Shown: positions 28,873-37,274 of the stretch, in pieces
Position numbering within the stretch: position 1 is the stretch's first letter
How the letters are laid out: the number at the start of each line of letters is the position of its first letter
DNA from: DATMER01 sp034667225
Lineage (GTDB): Bacteria > Acidobacteriota > Thermoanaerobaculia > Multivoradales > UBA5704
DNA: 64,000 nucleotides
Reading direction: 5' to 3'
Assembly (NCBI GenBank): GCA_034667225.1
Contig: JAXDKG010000034.1
Location: 323,271-387,270, forward strand
Notes under the pieces: generated by a model
Databases searched by the model: none
Told to the model about the DNA's origin: nothing
The model's input: the letters and a program-made list of their open reading frames with translations, nothing else
Program-made: the position numbers and the translations under genes

Positions 28873-31008
28873 ATGACGAGCGATTCGCCTGACACGATGC
28901 GCAAGCTGCGCGAGCTGGCCCGGAACCTCTGGTGGTCCTGGCAGCCCGACATCCGCGCCATCTTCCGCGAGCTGGACCCCGACGTGTGGAAATTGGTCTA
29001 CCACAACCCGGTCGCGCTGCTGCAGAGGGTCCCCGACGAGGAGATCGCCCAGCGGGTGAACGACCTGGAGATGCAGACCCGCATCGACCAGGCCTACCGC
29101 CGGCTGAAGCAATACCTTGCCGGGGGGGAGAGCTGGGGGACTACCCATGCCGGCCCGCTCCTGGCTCATCCCGTGGCCTACTTTTCCGCCGAGTTCGGCA
29201 TCCACCAGTCGCTGCCCATCTACTCCGGCGGCTTGGGCGTGCTCGCCGGCGACCATCTCAAGAGCACGAGCGACCTCGGGGTGCCGGTGGTGGGGGTCGG
29301 CCTGCTCTACCACGAGGGCTACGTCCACCAGCTCATCGACGAGGCCGGCTGGCAGCAGGACAGCTACGAGCCGATCGGCTCGGCGGAGCTGCCCGCCGAT
29401 CCGCTGCTCGGAGCGGACGGCGCGCCGCTGCGGGTGGCGGTCGAGCTGCCGGGCCGCACGGTCCAGTGCCGGCTCTGGCATGTCTGGGTTGGCCGCAGCC
29501 GGCTCATCCTCCTCGATGCCCGCGACGAGGCCAATTCCCCCGAGGACCAGGAGCTGACCGCGCGCCTCTACGGCGGCAACGAGGAGACCCGCATCCAGCA
29601 GGAGATCCTGCTCGGCGTGGGCGGCTTCCGCGCCCTGGGCGCCGTGGGCGTCCACCCGTCGGTCCTCCATCTGAACGAGGGCCACTCGGCCTTCGCCCTG
29701 CTCGAATGGGCGCGGCACAAGGTCGAGCGCGAGGGGCTGGATGCGGCCGACGCCCTGCGCGAGGTGGCGGCGGCGGGCGTGTTCACCACCCACACTCCGG
29801 TCGAAGCCGGGCACGACCGCTTCCGCCTCGATCTGGCAGGGCCGCACCTGGAGCCCCTGGCCGCCGGCCTCGGCATGTCTTTGAATGAAGTGCTTGCCCT
29901 GGGCTCCGAGCGGCCGGACGATCCCGCTTCGACCTTCTGCCCCACGGTCCTCGCCCTGCGGCTGAGCCGCCGGACCAACGGCGTCTCGGCCCTCCATGGC
30001 CGGGTTTCGCGCCGGATGTGGCACCACCTCTACCCGGGCCGGCCGGAAGAGGAAGTCCCCATCGGCCACATCACGAACGGCGTCCATGTGCGCACCTGGA
30101 TGGCGGCGGACATGCACGGCCTGCTCGTGCACTATCTCGGCCCGAACTGGCTCGACTCGATCTCCCGGCCCGACCTCTATACGAAGATCGACCGCATCCC
30201 CGACGCCGAGCTCTGGGAGGTCCACCAGGTGCTCAAGGCAAGACTGTTCACCTTCGTCCGGCGGCGCCTCGCCGACCGCCGCGAGCGCCTCAAGATGCCC
30301 GAGCCGAAGCGCGAACCGCTGCTCGCCGACGCCCTGACCCTGGGCTTCGCCCGCCGTTTCGCCACCTACAAGCGGGCGGACATCCTGTTCCACGACCTGA
30401 ACCGGCTTGATCGGCTGATCAACCACCCGGAGCGCCCGCTGCAGATCGTCTTCGCCGGCAAGGCACACCCGCGGGACACGGGAGGCAAGGCGCTGGCGCA
30501 GCGGGTTGCGAACCTGGAGCGCGACGAGCGCTTCGCCGGCAGGATCGTGTTCGTCGAGAACTATTCGATGCACGTGGGCCGGCAGCTCGTCCAGGGGGTG
30601 GACGTCTGGCTCAACAACCCGCGCCGGCCGCAGGAAGCCTCGGGCACGAGCGGCGAGAAGTGCATCCTCAACGGCGTGCTCAACTGTTCGATCCTGGACG
30701 GCTGGTGGGCCGAGGGCTACGACGGCAGCAACGGCTTCGCGGTCGGCCACGGCGAGATCCATGCGAACCCGGACGTGCACGACCAGCGCGACGCCGAGGC
30801 CCTGTTCGAAACCCTGGAGCGCGAGGTGGTTCCCCTCTACTACGACCGCGACGCCGAGGGCATCCCGCGCAACTGGATCCGGCGGGTCAAGCGGGCCATC
30901 CGCACCCTGGCGTGGAGATACAACGCGGACCGCATGGTGAAGGATTACGTGGAGCAGTGTTATTTGCCGGCGGCTGGCGCGGAGACTTGCCGGATGCCGG
31001 GGGCTTGA
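28873..31008 (+). CDS. glgP: Alpha-glucan phosphorylase (GT35, short type)
   Basis: A 711-residue phosphorylase that removes glucose-1-phosphate from glycogen or maltodextrin ends. It is of the short bacterial/archaeal type, lacking much of the allosteric region: AYFSAEFGIHQSLPIYSGGLGVLAGDH split over two conserved blocks, then HLNEGHSAFALLE, TTHTPVEAGHDRF, and ARRFATYKRADILF. The PLP-binding region EASGTSGEKCILNGVLNCS holds the lysine, with Glu-Lys-Cys where Met-Lys-Ala is more usual. Divergent from the CheR-PAS operon. The extra C-terminal residues after YLPAAG look dispensable. Confidence 0.94.
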   Translation: MTSDSPDTMRKLRELARNLWWSWQPDIRAIFRELDPDVWKLVYHNPVALLQRVPDEEIAQRVNDLEMQTRIDQAYRRLKQYLAGGESWGTTHAGPLLAHPVAYFSAEFGIHQSLPIYSGGLGVLAGDHLKSTSDLGVPVVGVGLLYHEGYVHQLIDEAGWQQDSYEPIGSAELPADPLLGADGAPLRVAVELPGRTVQCRLWHVWVGRSRLILLDARDEANSPEDQELTARLYGGNEETRIQQEILLGVGGFRALGAVGVHPSVLHLNEGHSAFALLEWARHKVEREGLDAADALREVAAAGVFTTHTPVEAGHDRFRLDLAGPHLEPLAAGLGMSLNEVLALGSERPDDPASTFCPTVLALRLSRRTNGVSALHGRVSRRMWHHLYPGRPEEEVPIGHITNGVHVRTWMAADMHGLLVHYLGPNWLDSISRPDLYTKIDRIPDAELWEVHQVLKARLFTFVRRRLADRRERLKMPEPKREPLLADALTLGFARRFATYKRADILFHDLNRLDRLINHPERPLQIVFAGKAHPRDTGGKALAQRVANLERDERFAGRIVFVENYSMHVGRQLVQGVDVWLNNPRRPQEASGTSGEKCILNGVLNCSILDGWWAEGYDGSNGFAVGHGEIHANPDVHDQRDAEALFETLEREVVPLYYDRDAEGIPRNWIRRVKRAIRTLAWRYNADRMVKDYVEQCYLPAAGAETCRMPGA

Positions 31009-31012
31009 CCCG

Positions 31013-31145
31013 TCTGGGGTTGAAACCCCAGGCTAGAAAAGTACAGCCTCCTCCGGAGGCTGGCTTCGCCCACCACCACCCTTCCACCGGAATCTCGCCC
31101 CCGGAGGGGGTGACACTCTTCTAGCCTGGGGTTTCAACCCCAGGC
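31013..31145. repeat. Inverted pair of CCTGGGGTTTCAACCCCAGG palindromes
   Basis: A palindromic arm at 31013-31038 has its reverse complement at 31119-31145 (sharing the outer TTCTAGCC extension). Between them are two smaller GC hairpins (CAGCCTCC/GGAGGCTG and CGCCCCC/GGGGG). The same palindrome recurs at 36480-36499 and 47984-48066. It fills most of the gap between glgP and the kinase gene. Confidence 0.88.
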
Positions 31146-31202
31146 GGAGGCGGCACCCGCGCCTGGGCTCCGGGAGTATGATTCCCCCCAGCCGGCTGCC
31201 CC

Positions 31203-33257
31203 ATGCCAACCTTCACCCGATTCGTCGAACGCCCGCTCATGGCCCTGCTCCCCGAGCAGGAGCGGTCGGCGCTCGTCCGCTTTGCGGTCGCGGTGCTGTC
31301 GGTGGCGGCCGCGACCCTGGCCCGCTGGCCCCTCCTCGATCACCTCGGGCCGAGCGTCCCGTTCCTCCTCTACTTCCCGGCGGTGATCGTCGCCGGCTGG
31401 TTCGGCGGGCTGGGCCCTGCGCTGCTCGCGACCTTCCTGTCCGCGGCTGCCGCGCAGTTCTTCCTCATCGAGCCGGTCTTCTCGTTCACGCTCGTTTCCC
31501 GGACCGAGTGGCTCCGGCTGAGCCTGTTCATAGGGATCGGGATCTTCATCAGCCTGCTGATCGAAGAGCTGCACCGCTCACGGCGCCGGGTGCAGGCCGC
31601 GGCCCTGGAGCGGCTTCTTCACCAGCAGGAGCTCTCCGAAAGCGAGGAGCGCTTCCGCATCATGGCGGACTCGGCGCCCGTCTTCGTCTGGATGTCCGGA
31701 GTGGACAGGCTGTGCGACTGGTTCAACCGCCCCTGGCTCGAGTACCGGGGCCGGACGCTGGAAGAGGAGATCGGCCACGGCTGGGAGGAGGGGATCCACC
31801 CCGACGACCTGAACAGCTGCTGGGACAACTTCTACGAGGTGTACGAAACCCTGAGCGAGTTCTCGGTGGAGTACCGGCTGCGCCGCCACGACGGCGAGTA
31901 CCGCTGGATGCTGACCCGGGGTGTACCCCGTGCCGGTCCCGACGGCGAGCACGCGGGCTACATCGGGTCGGTCATCGACATCCACGACCGCCGGCGGGCC
32001 GAGCAGGAGCGCCTGAAGCTCACGGAGGAAATGCGCGGAGCCTGGAAGGAGGCGGAAGCCGCCAGCCGCAGCAAGGACGAGTTCCTGGCCACCGTCTCCC
32101 ACGAGCTGCGCACGCCGCTCAACGCGATCCTCGGCTGGGCCCAGCTCCTCGAGCTCACGCCGGGGGACGGGGAGAAGCAACGGCGCGGGCTCCAGGCCAT
32201 CCACCGCAACGCCAAGGCCCAGGCGCAGCTCATCGACGACCTCCTGGACCTGTCGCGGATCGTCTCCGGCAACATGCGGCTCGACGTGCGCACGCTCGAC
32301 CTGGCGCCCGTGCTCGAAAGCGCGATCGAAGCGGTGCGGCCCGCGGCCGAGGCCCGCCAGATCCGGCTGCAGCGGGTGCTCGATCCCCAGGCCGGACCGG
32401 TCGTCGGCGACGCCGACCGCCTGCGCCAGGTGGTTTGGAACCTGCTCTCGAATGCGGTCAAGTTCACGCCCAAGGGGGGACGGGTGGAGGTGCGGCTGGA
32501 GCGGGTGAATTCGCACGTGGAGATCGTCGTGGCCGACTCAGGGATAGGGATCAGCCCCGAGTTCCTGCCGCACGTCTTCGACCGCTTCCGCCAGTTCGAC
32601 GGCTCGGCCTCCCGCAACCACGGCGGCCTGGGGCTGGGGCTCGCGATCGTGCGTCACCTGGTCGAGCTGCACGGCGGCAGGGTCGAAGTCCGGAGCTCGG
32701 GGCTGGATCAGGGCTCGACCTTCGTCGTCTCGCTCCCGATCTCCATCGCCCAGGTCGACGCGCCGGAGCGGCGGATGCACCCCCGCGCCGTCGAGGAGAC
32801 CGCAGCCTGCCAGGACGATCCCGCTCTGAACCTGCGCGGCATCCGGGTCCTGATCGTGGACGACGAGCCCGACGCGCGGGAGACTTTGACTGAAATCCTG
32901 GAGCACTGCGATGCCGAGGTGCTCGCCGTGGGCTCCGCCGCCGAGGCGATGCGCGAGCTGGAGACATTCAGGCCCCACGTCCTGCTGAGCGACATCGGGA
33001 TGCCGGGGGAGGACGGCTACGCGCTGATCAGAAGGGTGAGGGATCTGCCGCCCGAGCGCGGCGGCCGCATCCCCGCGGCGGCGCTGACCGCATTCGCCCG
33101 CGGCGAGGACCGCCGCAAAGCGCTCCTCGCCGGGTTCCAGATGCACGTGCCGAAGCCGGTCGAGGTCAACGAGCTCGCCACCGTGGTGGCCACGCTCGCC
33201 CGGGGTACGCAAGGCAGTGGCTTCAGCGCAGAGCGTCCGCCTTCGCCGCCAGGATGA
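31203..33257 (+). CDS. Membrane hybrid histidine kinase (DUF4118-PAS-HisKA-HATPase-REC)
   Basis: A 684-residue sensor kinase. Residues 20-125 hold four hydrophobic helices with the KdpD-like DUF4118 pattern (PFLLYFPAVIVAGWFGGLGP). A PAS/PAC domain follows (FRIMADSAPVFVWMSGVDRL to YIGSVIDIHDRRRAEQER), the phosphoacceptor is in ATVSHELRTPLNAILG, the ATPase domain has NLLSNAVKFTPKGG and GLGLGLAIV, and the receiver has LLSDIGMPGEDG. The signal sensed is unknown. The start at 31203 is the ATG just after the palindrome region. It overlaps the convergent phhB gene by 35 bp. Confidence 0.95.
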   Translation: MPTFTRFVERPLMALLPEQERSALVRFAVAVLSVAAATLARWPLLDHLGPSVPFLLYFPAVIVAGWFGGLGPALLATFLSAAAAQFFLIEPVFSFTLVSRTEWLRLSLFIGIGIFISLLIEELHRSRRRVQAAALERLLHQQELSESEERFRIMADSAPVFVWMSGVDRLCDWFNRPWLEYRGRTLEEEIGHGWEEGIHPDDLNSCWDNFYEVYETLSEFSVEYRLRRHDGEYRWMLTRGVPRAGPDGEHAGYIGSVIDIHDRRRAEQERLKLTEEMRGAWKEAEAASRSKDEFLATVSHELRTPLNAILGWAQLLELTPGDGEKQRRGLQAIHRNAKAQAQLIDDLLDLSRIVSGNMRLDVRTLDLAPVLESAIEAVRPAAEARQIRLQRVLDPQAGPVVGDADRLRQVVWNLLSNAVKFTPKGGRVEVRLERVNSHVEIVVADSGIGISPEFLPHVFDRFRQFDGSASRNHGGLGLGLAIVRHLVELHGGRVEVRSSGLDQGSTFVVSLPISIAQVDAPERRMHPRAVEETAACQDDPALNLRGIRVLIVDDEPDARETLTEILEHCDAEVLAVGSAAEAMRELETFRPHVLLSDIGMPGEDGYALIRRVRDLPPERGGRIPAAALTAFARGEDRRKALLAGFQMHVPKPVEVNELATVVATLARGTQGSGFSAERPPSPPG

Positions 33258-33549
33258 AGTCGTTCTCGCTCAGCCCTCCGACCGCATGGGTCCAGAGGGT
33301 GACCTTCACCTTCCCCCAGGTAAGAAAGATGTCGGGGTGGTGCCCCTCCTGCTCGGCCACCTCGCCGAGACGGTTCACGAAGTCCAAGGCCTGCCGGAAG
33401 TCCTTGAACAGGTACTCCTTCTCCAGGTGGTGCTCGTTGACCATCGTCCAACCTTCGAGCTGGCCGTAGAGCCTGCGCAGATCGAGTCCCTTGAGGGCGG
33501 GCATCCCCCCCTCGCAGGGCTCGCACTTTTTCGTTGCCAGATCTTCCAT
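33223..33549 (-). CDS. phhB: Pterin-4-alpha-carbinolamine dehydratase
   Basis: A 108-residue protein of the PCD/DCoH family, which dehydrates 4a-hydroxytetrahydrobiopterin in pterin recycling. The catalytic pattern EQEGHHPDIFLTWGKVKVTL with the HH pair and a following WTHAVGGLSENDF is diagnostic; CEPCEGG near the start is usual for this family. The frame runs upstream, but the methionine at 33549 has a GGGGAG site nine bases upstream. No aromatic amino acid hydroxylase is near. It overlaps the kinase gene's end by 35 bp. Confidence 0.93.
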   Translation of the reverse strand: MEDLATKKCEPCEGGMPALKGLDLRRLYGQLEGWTMVNEHHLEKEYLFKDFRQALDFVNRLGEVAEQEGHHPDIFLTWGKVKVTLWTHAVGGLSENDFILAAKADALR

Positions 33550-33691
33550 CGCTTTCATCTCCCCATCTCTCCACAGAACCGGGACTGCAACCGTTGTGCC
33601 GAACAGGTGGCACAGGCCTTGCCTTGTTCTTCCGCAGCGGGCGACCCGGCCTCCGACACGGAGGGGCGGTGATCCCGAAACAGGAGCCTCC

Positions 33692-36448
33692 ATGCAACCG
33701 CACGTCTACATTCCCTCGCGCTTCGCACGACTGCGGCTCTCGGACATGCCTCCGGGACAGCGTCGCGCGGTGATCGCCGGGTTGACCGCTTCCGCCCTGC
33801 TCTTCCTCGCAGGGTTCGCCTTCGCCGGGTACTTCTGGAGCCTTCAGCGCCAGTTCCCGAGAGCGCCGTTCAAGCAGCCGTCCCGCCTCTACGCCATGCC
33901 GACCCATCTGGACACGGGCATGCCGCTCACGGCAGCCGAGCTGATCGGAGAACTGGAGGCCGCCGGATATCGGCGGGGTGGCAAGGGCGACGATACGAAG
34001 ACCGGATTCTACAGCCAGGAAGGGCCGCGGGTGACCGTCAACCTGCGGCGCTTCCCCACCCCCGAGGGCGAGGCCGGCGGGCACGTTGCAGAGATCACCC
34101 TGGGCGGCGGCAAGGTGCGCGGCCTGAAGGCAGACGATCGCAAGACGGAGGGACTCGTCCTGGAGCCGCCGCTGCTGGCCTCTTTCTATGGACCCGACCT
34201 CGCCGAGCGCCGGCCGGTCACGCTGGACCAGATGCCCGAGTACGTATCCAAGGCCGTGCTCGCGGCCGAGGACGACAACTTCTTCACCCATCCCGGCGTC
34301 TCCGTCACGGGCATCGCCCGCGCCCTACTGGTGAACTTGCGCGGCGGCGAGCTGCAGCAGGGGGGCAGCACGATCACCCAACAACTCGTCAAGAACCTCT
34401 ACCTGACGAGCAAGCGCTCGCTGGTGCGCAAGGCCAAGGAGGCCTGGATCGCGGTGATGATCGAGGCGCGCTTCAGCAAGGAGAGGATCCTGGAGGCCTA
34501 CCTCAACGAGATCTACTGGGGCAAGAGCGGGCCGGCCCAGGTGCTCGGCCTCGGCTCCGCCTCCTGGGCCTACTTCGGCAAGCACCCGTCGCAGCTCACC
34601 CTGGCCGAGGCGGCCACCCTGGCCGGCATGATCCAGGCGCCGGGCACCTACATGCCCACGGTGCACCCCGGCAAGGCGGTCGAGCGCCGCGACTGGGTGC
34701 TCGGGCGCATGGGCGAGCTGGGCTGGGCCACTCCGGAGCAGGTCCGCCAAGCCAAAGCCGAGCCGCTGCAGGTCAAGCCCGAGACCATCAACGCCCGTCC
34801 CAACGCCCCCTACTTCGCCGAGCTGGCGGAGCGGGAGGCCGAGAACCGCTTCGACATCGACGACCTGCCCGACCAGGGCTACGTCCTCTTCGCGACCCTG
34901 CGCTGGCGCGATCAGAAGCAGGCCGAGAAGGCGGTGCGCAACGGGCTTGCCGAGCTGGAGAAGGGCCTGGAGCGCAGGAACCGCAGCAAGGGTCCGCTCC
35001 AGAGCGCGCTCATCTCGGTCGATCCCCGGGACGGCGCGATCCTCGCCTATGTCGGCGGCCGCAGCTACTCGGTGAGCCAGTTCGACCGGGTCGCCCGGGC
35101 GCACCGGCAGGCGGGGAGCACGTTCAAACCGGTGGTCTACGCCGCGGCTTTTGAAGAATCGGTGGTCAGCCCCGCCTCGATGCTCAAGGACTCGCCGATC
35201 ACGGTGAAGGCCAAGGGCCTGGCCTGGAAGCCCCAGAACTACGACCGCGGCTTCCGCGGCATGGTGACGGTGCGCACGGCGCTGGAGCAGAGCCTGAACA
35301 TCCCGACCGTTCGCCTGGCGCTCCAGGTGGGGCTCACCCGGGTCGTAGACCTGGCCCAGGACATGGGCTTCAAGGCGAAGTTCGAAACCGTGCCCTCGCT
35401 CGCGCTGGGGGCCTTCGAGGCGACCCCGTACGAGATGGCGGCAGCCTATGCGACCTTCGCCAACGAGGGAGCGCGGCCGGAGCTGCACGGCCTGGCTGCG
35501 GTGCGCGACCGGTTCGGCGAGCAGATCCTCGGGGAAGACGTGCCCGCGCCGCGGCGGGTGATGCCTGCCGAGGCCTCCTTCCTGGTGACCTCGATCCTGC
35601 AGGGCGCCATGGACCGCGGAACCGCAAGTGCCGCCCGCGGCTATGGCATCCGCGACCGCCTGGCGGGCAAGACCGGCACCACCAACGACCGGCGGGACAA
35701 CTGGTTCGCCGGCTACTCGCCGGACCGGGTCTCCGTGGTCTGGGTGGGTTACGACGACAACGTGCGCACCCGGATGTCGGGTGCCAAGGCGGCGCTGCCG
35801 ATCTGGAGCCATTTCACCGCCGCGGTCCGTCCGCCCCGGGGCTATCTGCCCTTCACTCCGCCGCGCGGGATCGTGACCCAGACGGTCGATCCGACCACGG
35901 GCCAGATCGCGACCGAGGCCTGCCCGCTCAAGGTGAGCGAGGTCTTCCCGGAGTGGCAGGCGCCCACGGAGCCCTGCGCCCGGCACCGTCCGGGCATCGG
36001 ACAGTACGCGGCCTACGGCCCCGGCCAGGAGATTCCGATCGATCCGGTCACCGGCCAGCCGCTCTACGACTACCAGGTCCGCCAGAACGAGGAGGGTCGG
36101 ATCGAGATCTCGAACTACGGCTACGGCTACGGCCAGGAGCCGCAGGAGGAAACCGTCCCCGGAGCGGAGGTCGGATCTCTCCCCTACGCCGACCAGCCGC
36201 TCACGGACGAAGTGGAGTCCGAGCCGCTGCCGAACGGGGAGTGGGACGAGGACGAGACCGAGGTCGAGGAGAGCAGCATCGAGATCCGGCCGGCGCAGCC
36301 GCGTCCTGCCCCGGAGACTGAGCCGGTGGAGGTAGAGACCACGCCGGCCGCCGAAACCGAAACGGAAGCCGAGCCCACGCCGCCGGCTCTGCTGGCTCCG
36401 CTGCCTGCCGCGGAGACAGCGGAGCCGGAGGCGACGCCGCCTCCTTGA
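33692..36448 (+). CDS. Class A penicillin-binding protein (PBP1B-like)
   Basis: A 918-residue peptidoglycan glycosyltransferase/transpeptidase. After a short cytoplasmic N-terminus and one membrane anchor (residues 29-51) comes a UB2H-like region. The GT51 domain has the catalytic EDDNFFTHPGVSVTG and GGSTITQQLVKNLYL. The transpeptidase domain has the nucleophilic serine in GSTFKPV, then SLNIPT, and KTGTTND. The C-terminus is long and disordered, rich in Glu, Pro and Thr, with a GYGYG run. The long upstream open frame is discarded because the ATG at 33692 gives the normal PBP1B N-terminus. Confidence 0.95.
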   Translation: MQPHVYIPSRFARLRLSDMPPGQRRAVIAGLTASALLFLAGFAFAGYFWSLQRQFPRAPFKQPSRLYAMPTHLDTGMPLTAAELIGELEAAGYRRGGKGDDTKTGFYSQEGPRVTVNLRRFPTPEGEAGGHVAEITLGGGKVRGLKADDRKTEGLVLEPPLLASFYGPDLAERRPVTLDQMPEYVSKAVLAAEDDNFFTHPGVSVTGIARALLVNLRGGELQQGGSTITQQLVKNLYLTSKRSLVRKAKEAWIAVMIEARFSKERILEAYLNEIYWGKSGPAQVLGLGSASWAYFGKHPSQLTLAEAATLAGMIQAPGTYMPTVHPGKAVERRDWVLGRMGELGWATPEQVRQAKAEPLQVKPETINARPNAPYFAELAEREAENRFDIDDLPDQGYVLFATLRWRDQKQAEKAVRNGLAELEKGLERRNRSKGPLQSALISVDPRDGAILAYVGGRSYSVSQFDRVARAHRQAGSTFKPVVYAAAFEESVVSPASMLKDSPITVKAKGLAWKPQNYDRGFRGMVTVRTALEQSLNIPTVRLALQVGLTRVVDLAQDMGFKAKFETVPSLALGAFEATPYEMAAAYATFANEGARPELHGLAAVRDRFGEQILGEDVPAPRRVMPAEASFLVTSILQGAMDRGTASAARGYGIRDRLAGKTGTTNDRRDNWFAGYSPDRVSVVWVGYDDNVRTRMSGAKAALPIWSHFTAAVRPPRGYLPFTPPRGIVTQTVDPTTGQIATEACPLKVSEVFPEWQAPTEPCARHRPGIGQYAAYGPGQEIPIDPVTGQPLYDYQVRQNEEGRIEISNYGYGYGQEPQEETVPGAEVGSLPYADQPLTDEVESEPLPNGEWDEDETEVEESSIEIRPAQPRPAPETEPVEVETTPAAETETEAEPTPPALLAPLPAAETAEPEATPPP

Positions 36449-36452
36449 AGCG

Positions 36453-36697
36453 AGCCCCAAAAGGGGCGTAGGCATAAAGCCTGGGGTTTCAACCCCAGGT
36501 AAGCGTATCCCCAAAACCTTCAGAGCCCTGGAAGGGCGTAGGCATGGCCAGGGGCGCCCAGCCCCGTAGAGGGTGGTGGGCTCCCGGGCTCGCGCCCAGG
36601 GCCAATGCCTGCGTCCCTTCGGGACTTGGGATGTTTTGTTGGCCGTTCCTGGGGCTGAAGCCCCAGGCTTTATGCCTGCGCCGCTTTTGGGGCTCCC
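36453..36697. repeat. Nested inverted-repeat cluster in a convergent gap
   Basis: A 47-bp element at 36453-36499 (starting AGCCCCAAAAGGGGCGTAGG and ending in the CCTGGGGTTTCAACCCCAGG palindrome) recurs in reverse at 36648-36694 with few changes. Inside lies a second inverted pair: AGCCCTGGAAGGGCGTAGGC near 36526 against GCCAATGCCTGCGTCCCTTC near 36601. Together they occupy nearly the whole 304-bp gap between the penicillin-binding protein gene and the toxin-antitoxin genes; nothing else is visible there. Confidence 0.85.
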
Positions 36698-36752
36698 CGC
36701 CGGGAGGGGACGAGGCCCTCCCCTACATAGACACACTCGACCGGTACTGACC

Positions 36753-36992
36753 TTAGCCTCGTCGCTTTACCGAGGTCGTCGGAACGGCTTCGAGCAGGGC
36801 ACGCAGAGCACGGTTCACGGCCTCGGCATTGGTGAAGACCTTGGCCACATCGTCGTCCAAGACCACTGCCAGTCTCTGGCGCCGCTCAGGATCCGCGAAA
36901 CGATTGGGTTGAGCTTTCTTGTAGTCGAACTGATATTCGGGGCGCAGCTCGTCGGAAGAGGAGGGGGGCTCAGAGGAGGAAGTTTTCTTCAT
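36753..36992 (-). CDS. Antitoxin partner of the BrnT-like toxin
   Basis: A 79-residue protein with a disordered Ser/Lys-rich N-terminus, the segment ELRPEYQFDYKKAQPNRF, then VVLDDDVAKVFTNAEAVNRALRALLEA, a ribbon-helix-helix-like end typical of small antitoxins encoded beside BrnT/DUF497 toxins. It overlaps the toxin gene by 23 bp and follows it, toxin first, as in brnTA. The start ATG at 36992 is within the toxin gene. Confidence 0.78.
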   Translation of the reverse strand: MKKTSSSEPPSSSDELRPEYQFDYKKAQPNRFADPERRQRLAVVLDDDVAKVFTNAEAVNRALRALLEAVPTTSVKRRG

Positions 36993-37248
36993 AGTCCTGT
37001 CGCTCTCGGCGGGTTGCCTGGCGTGCGCTGATCAGACGCACGGCCGCGTCGCTCTCGATAAAGCACACCACGAGGAGACGATGGTCGTCCGAATGGCCGA
37101 TAATGATCTCGCGGTGCTCCGATACGGCATCATCGTCCTCGAAGATCCTGGCAAGCGGGTTGTCGAAAACCGTCCTCGCCTCCTCGAAGCTGACGCCGTG
37201 CTTTCTTTCATTCGATTCAGCCTTGAGGTCATCCCATTCGAACTCCAC
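36970..37248 (-). CDS. brnT: BrnT-like toxin (DUF497 ribonuclease)
   Basis: A 92-residue toxin. The motif VEFEWDDLKAESNERKHGVSFE is split here as FEWDDLKAESNERKHG then VSFEEARTVFDNPL; ILISARQATRRER-like segments follow (RLISARQATRRERQDYEE), all typical of DUF497/BrnT. BrnT toxins cleave RNA and are neutralised by BrnA. The best start is GTG at 37248; the upstream open frame is antisense-like noise. It lies 26 bp after the DUF3857 gene in the same direction. Confidence 0.88.
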   Translation of the reverse strand: MEFEWDDLKAESNERKHGVSFEEARTVFDNPLARIFEDDDAVSEHREIIIGHSDDHRLLVVCFIESDAAVRLISARQATRRERQDYEENFLL

Positions 37249-37274
37249 GCGACAAGTAGTATAGCCGTCCCGCC

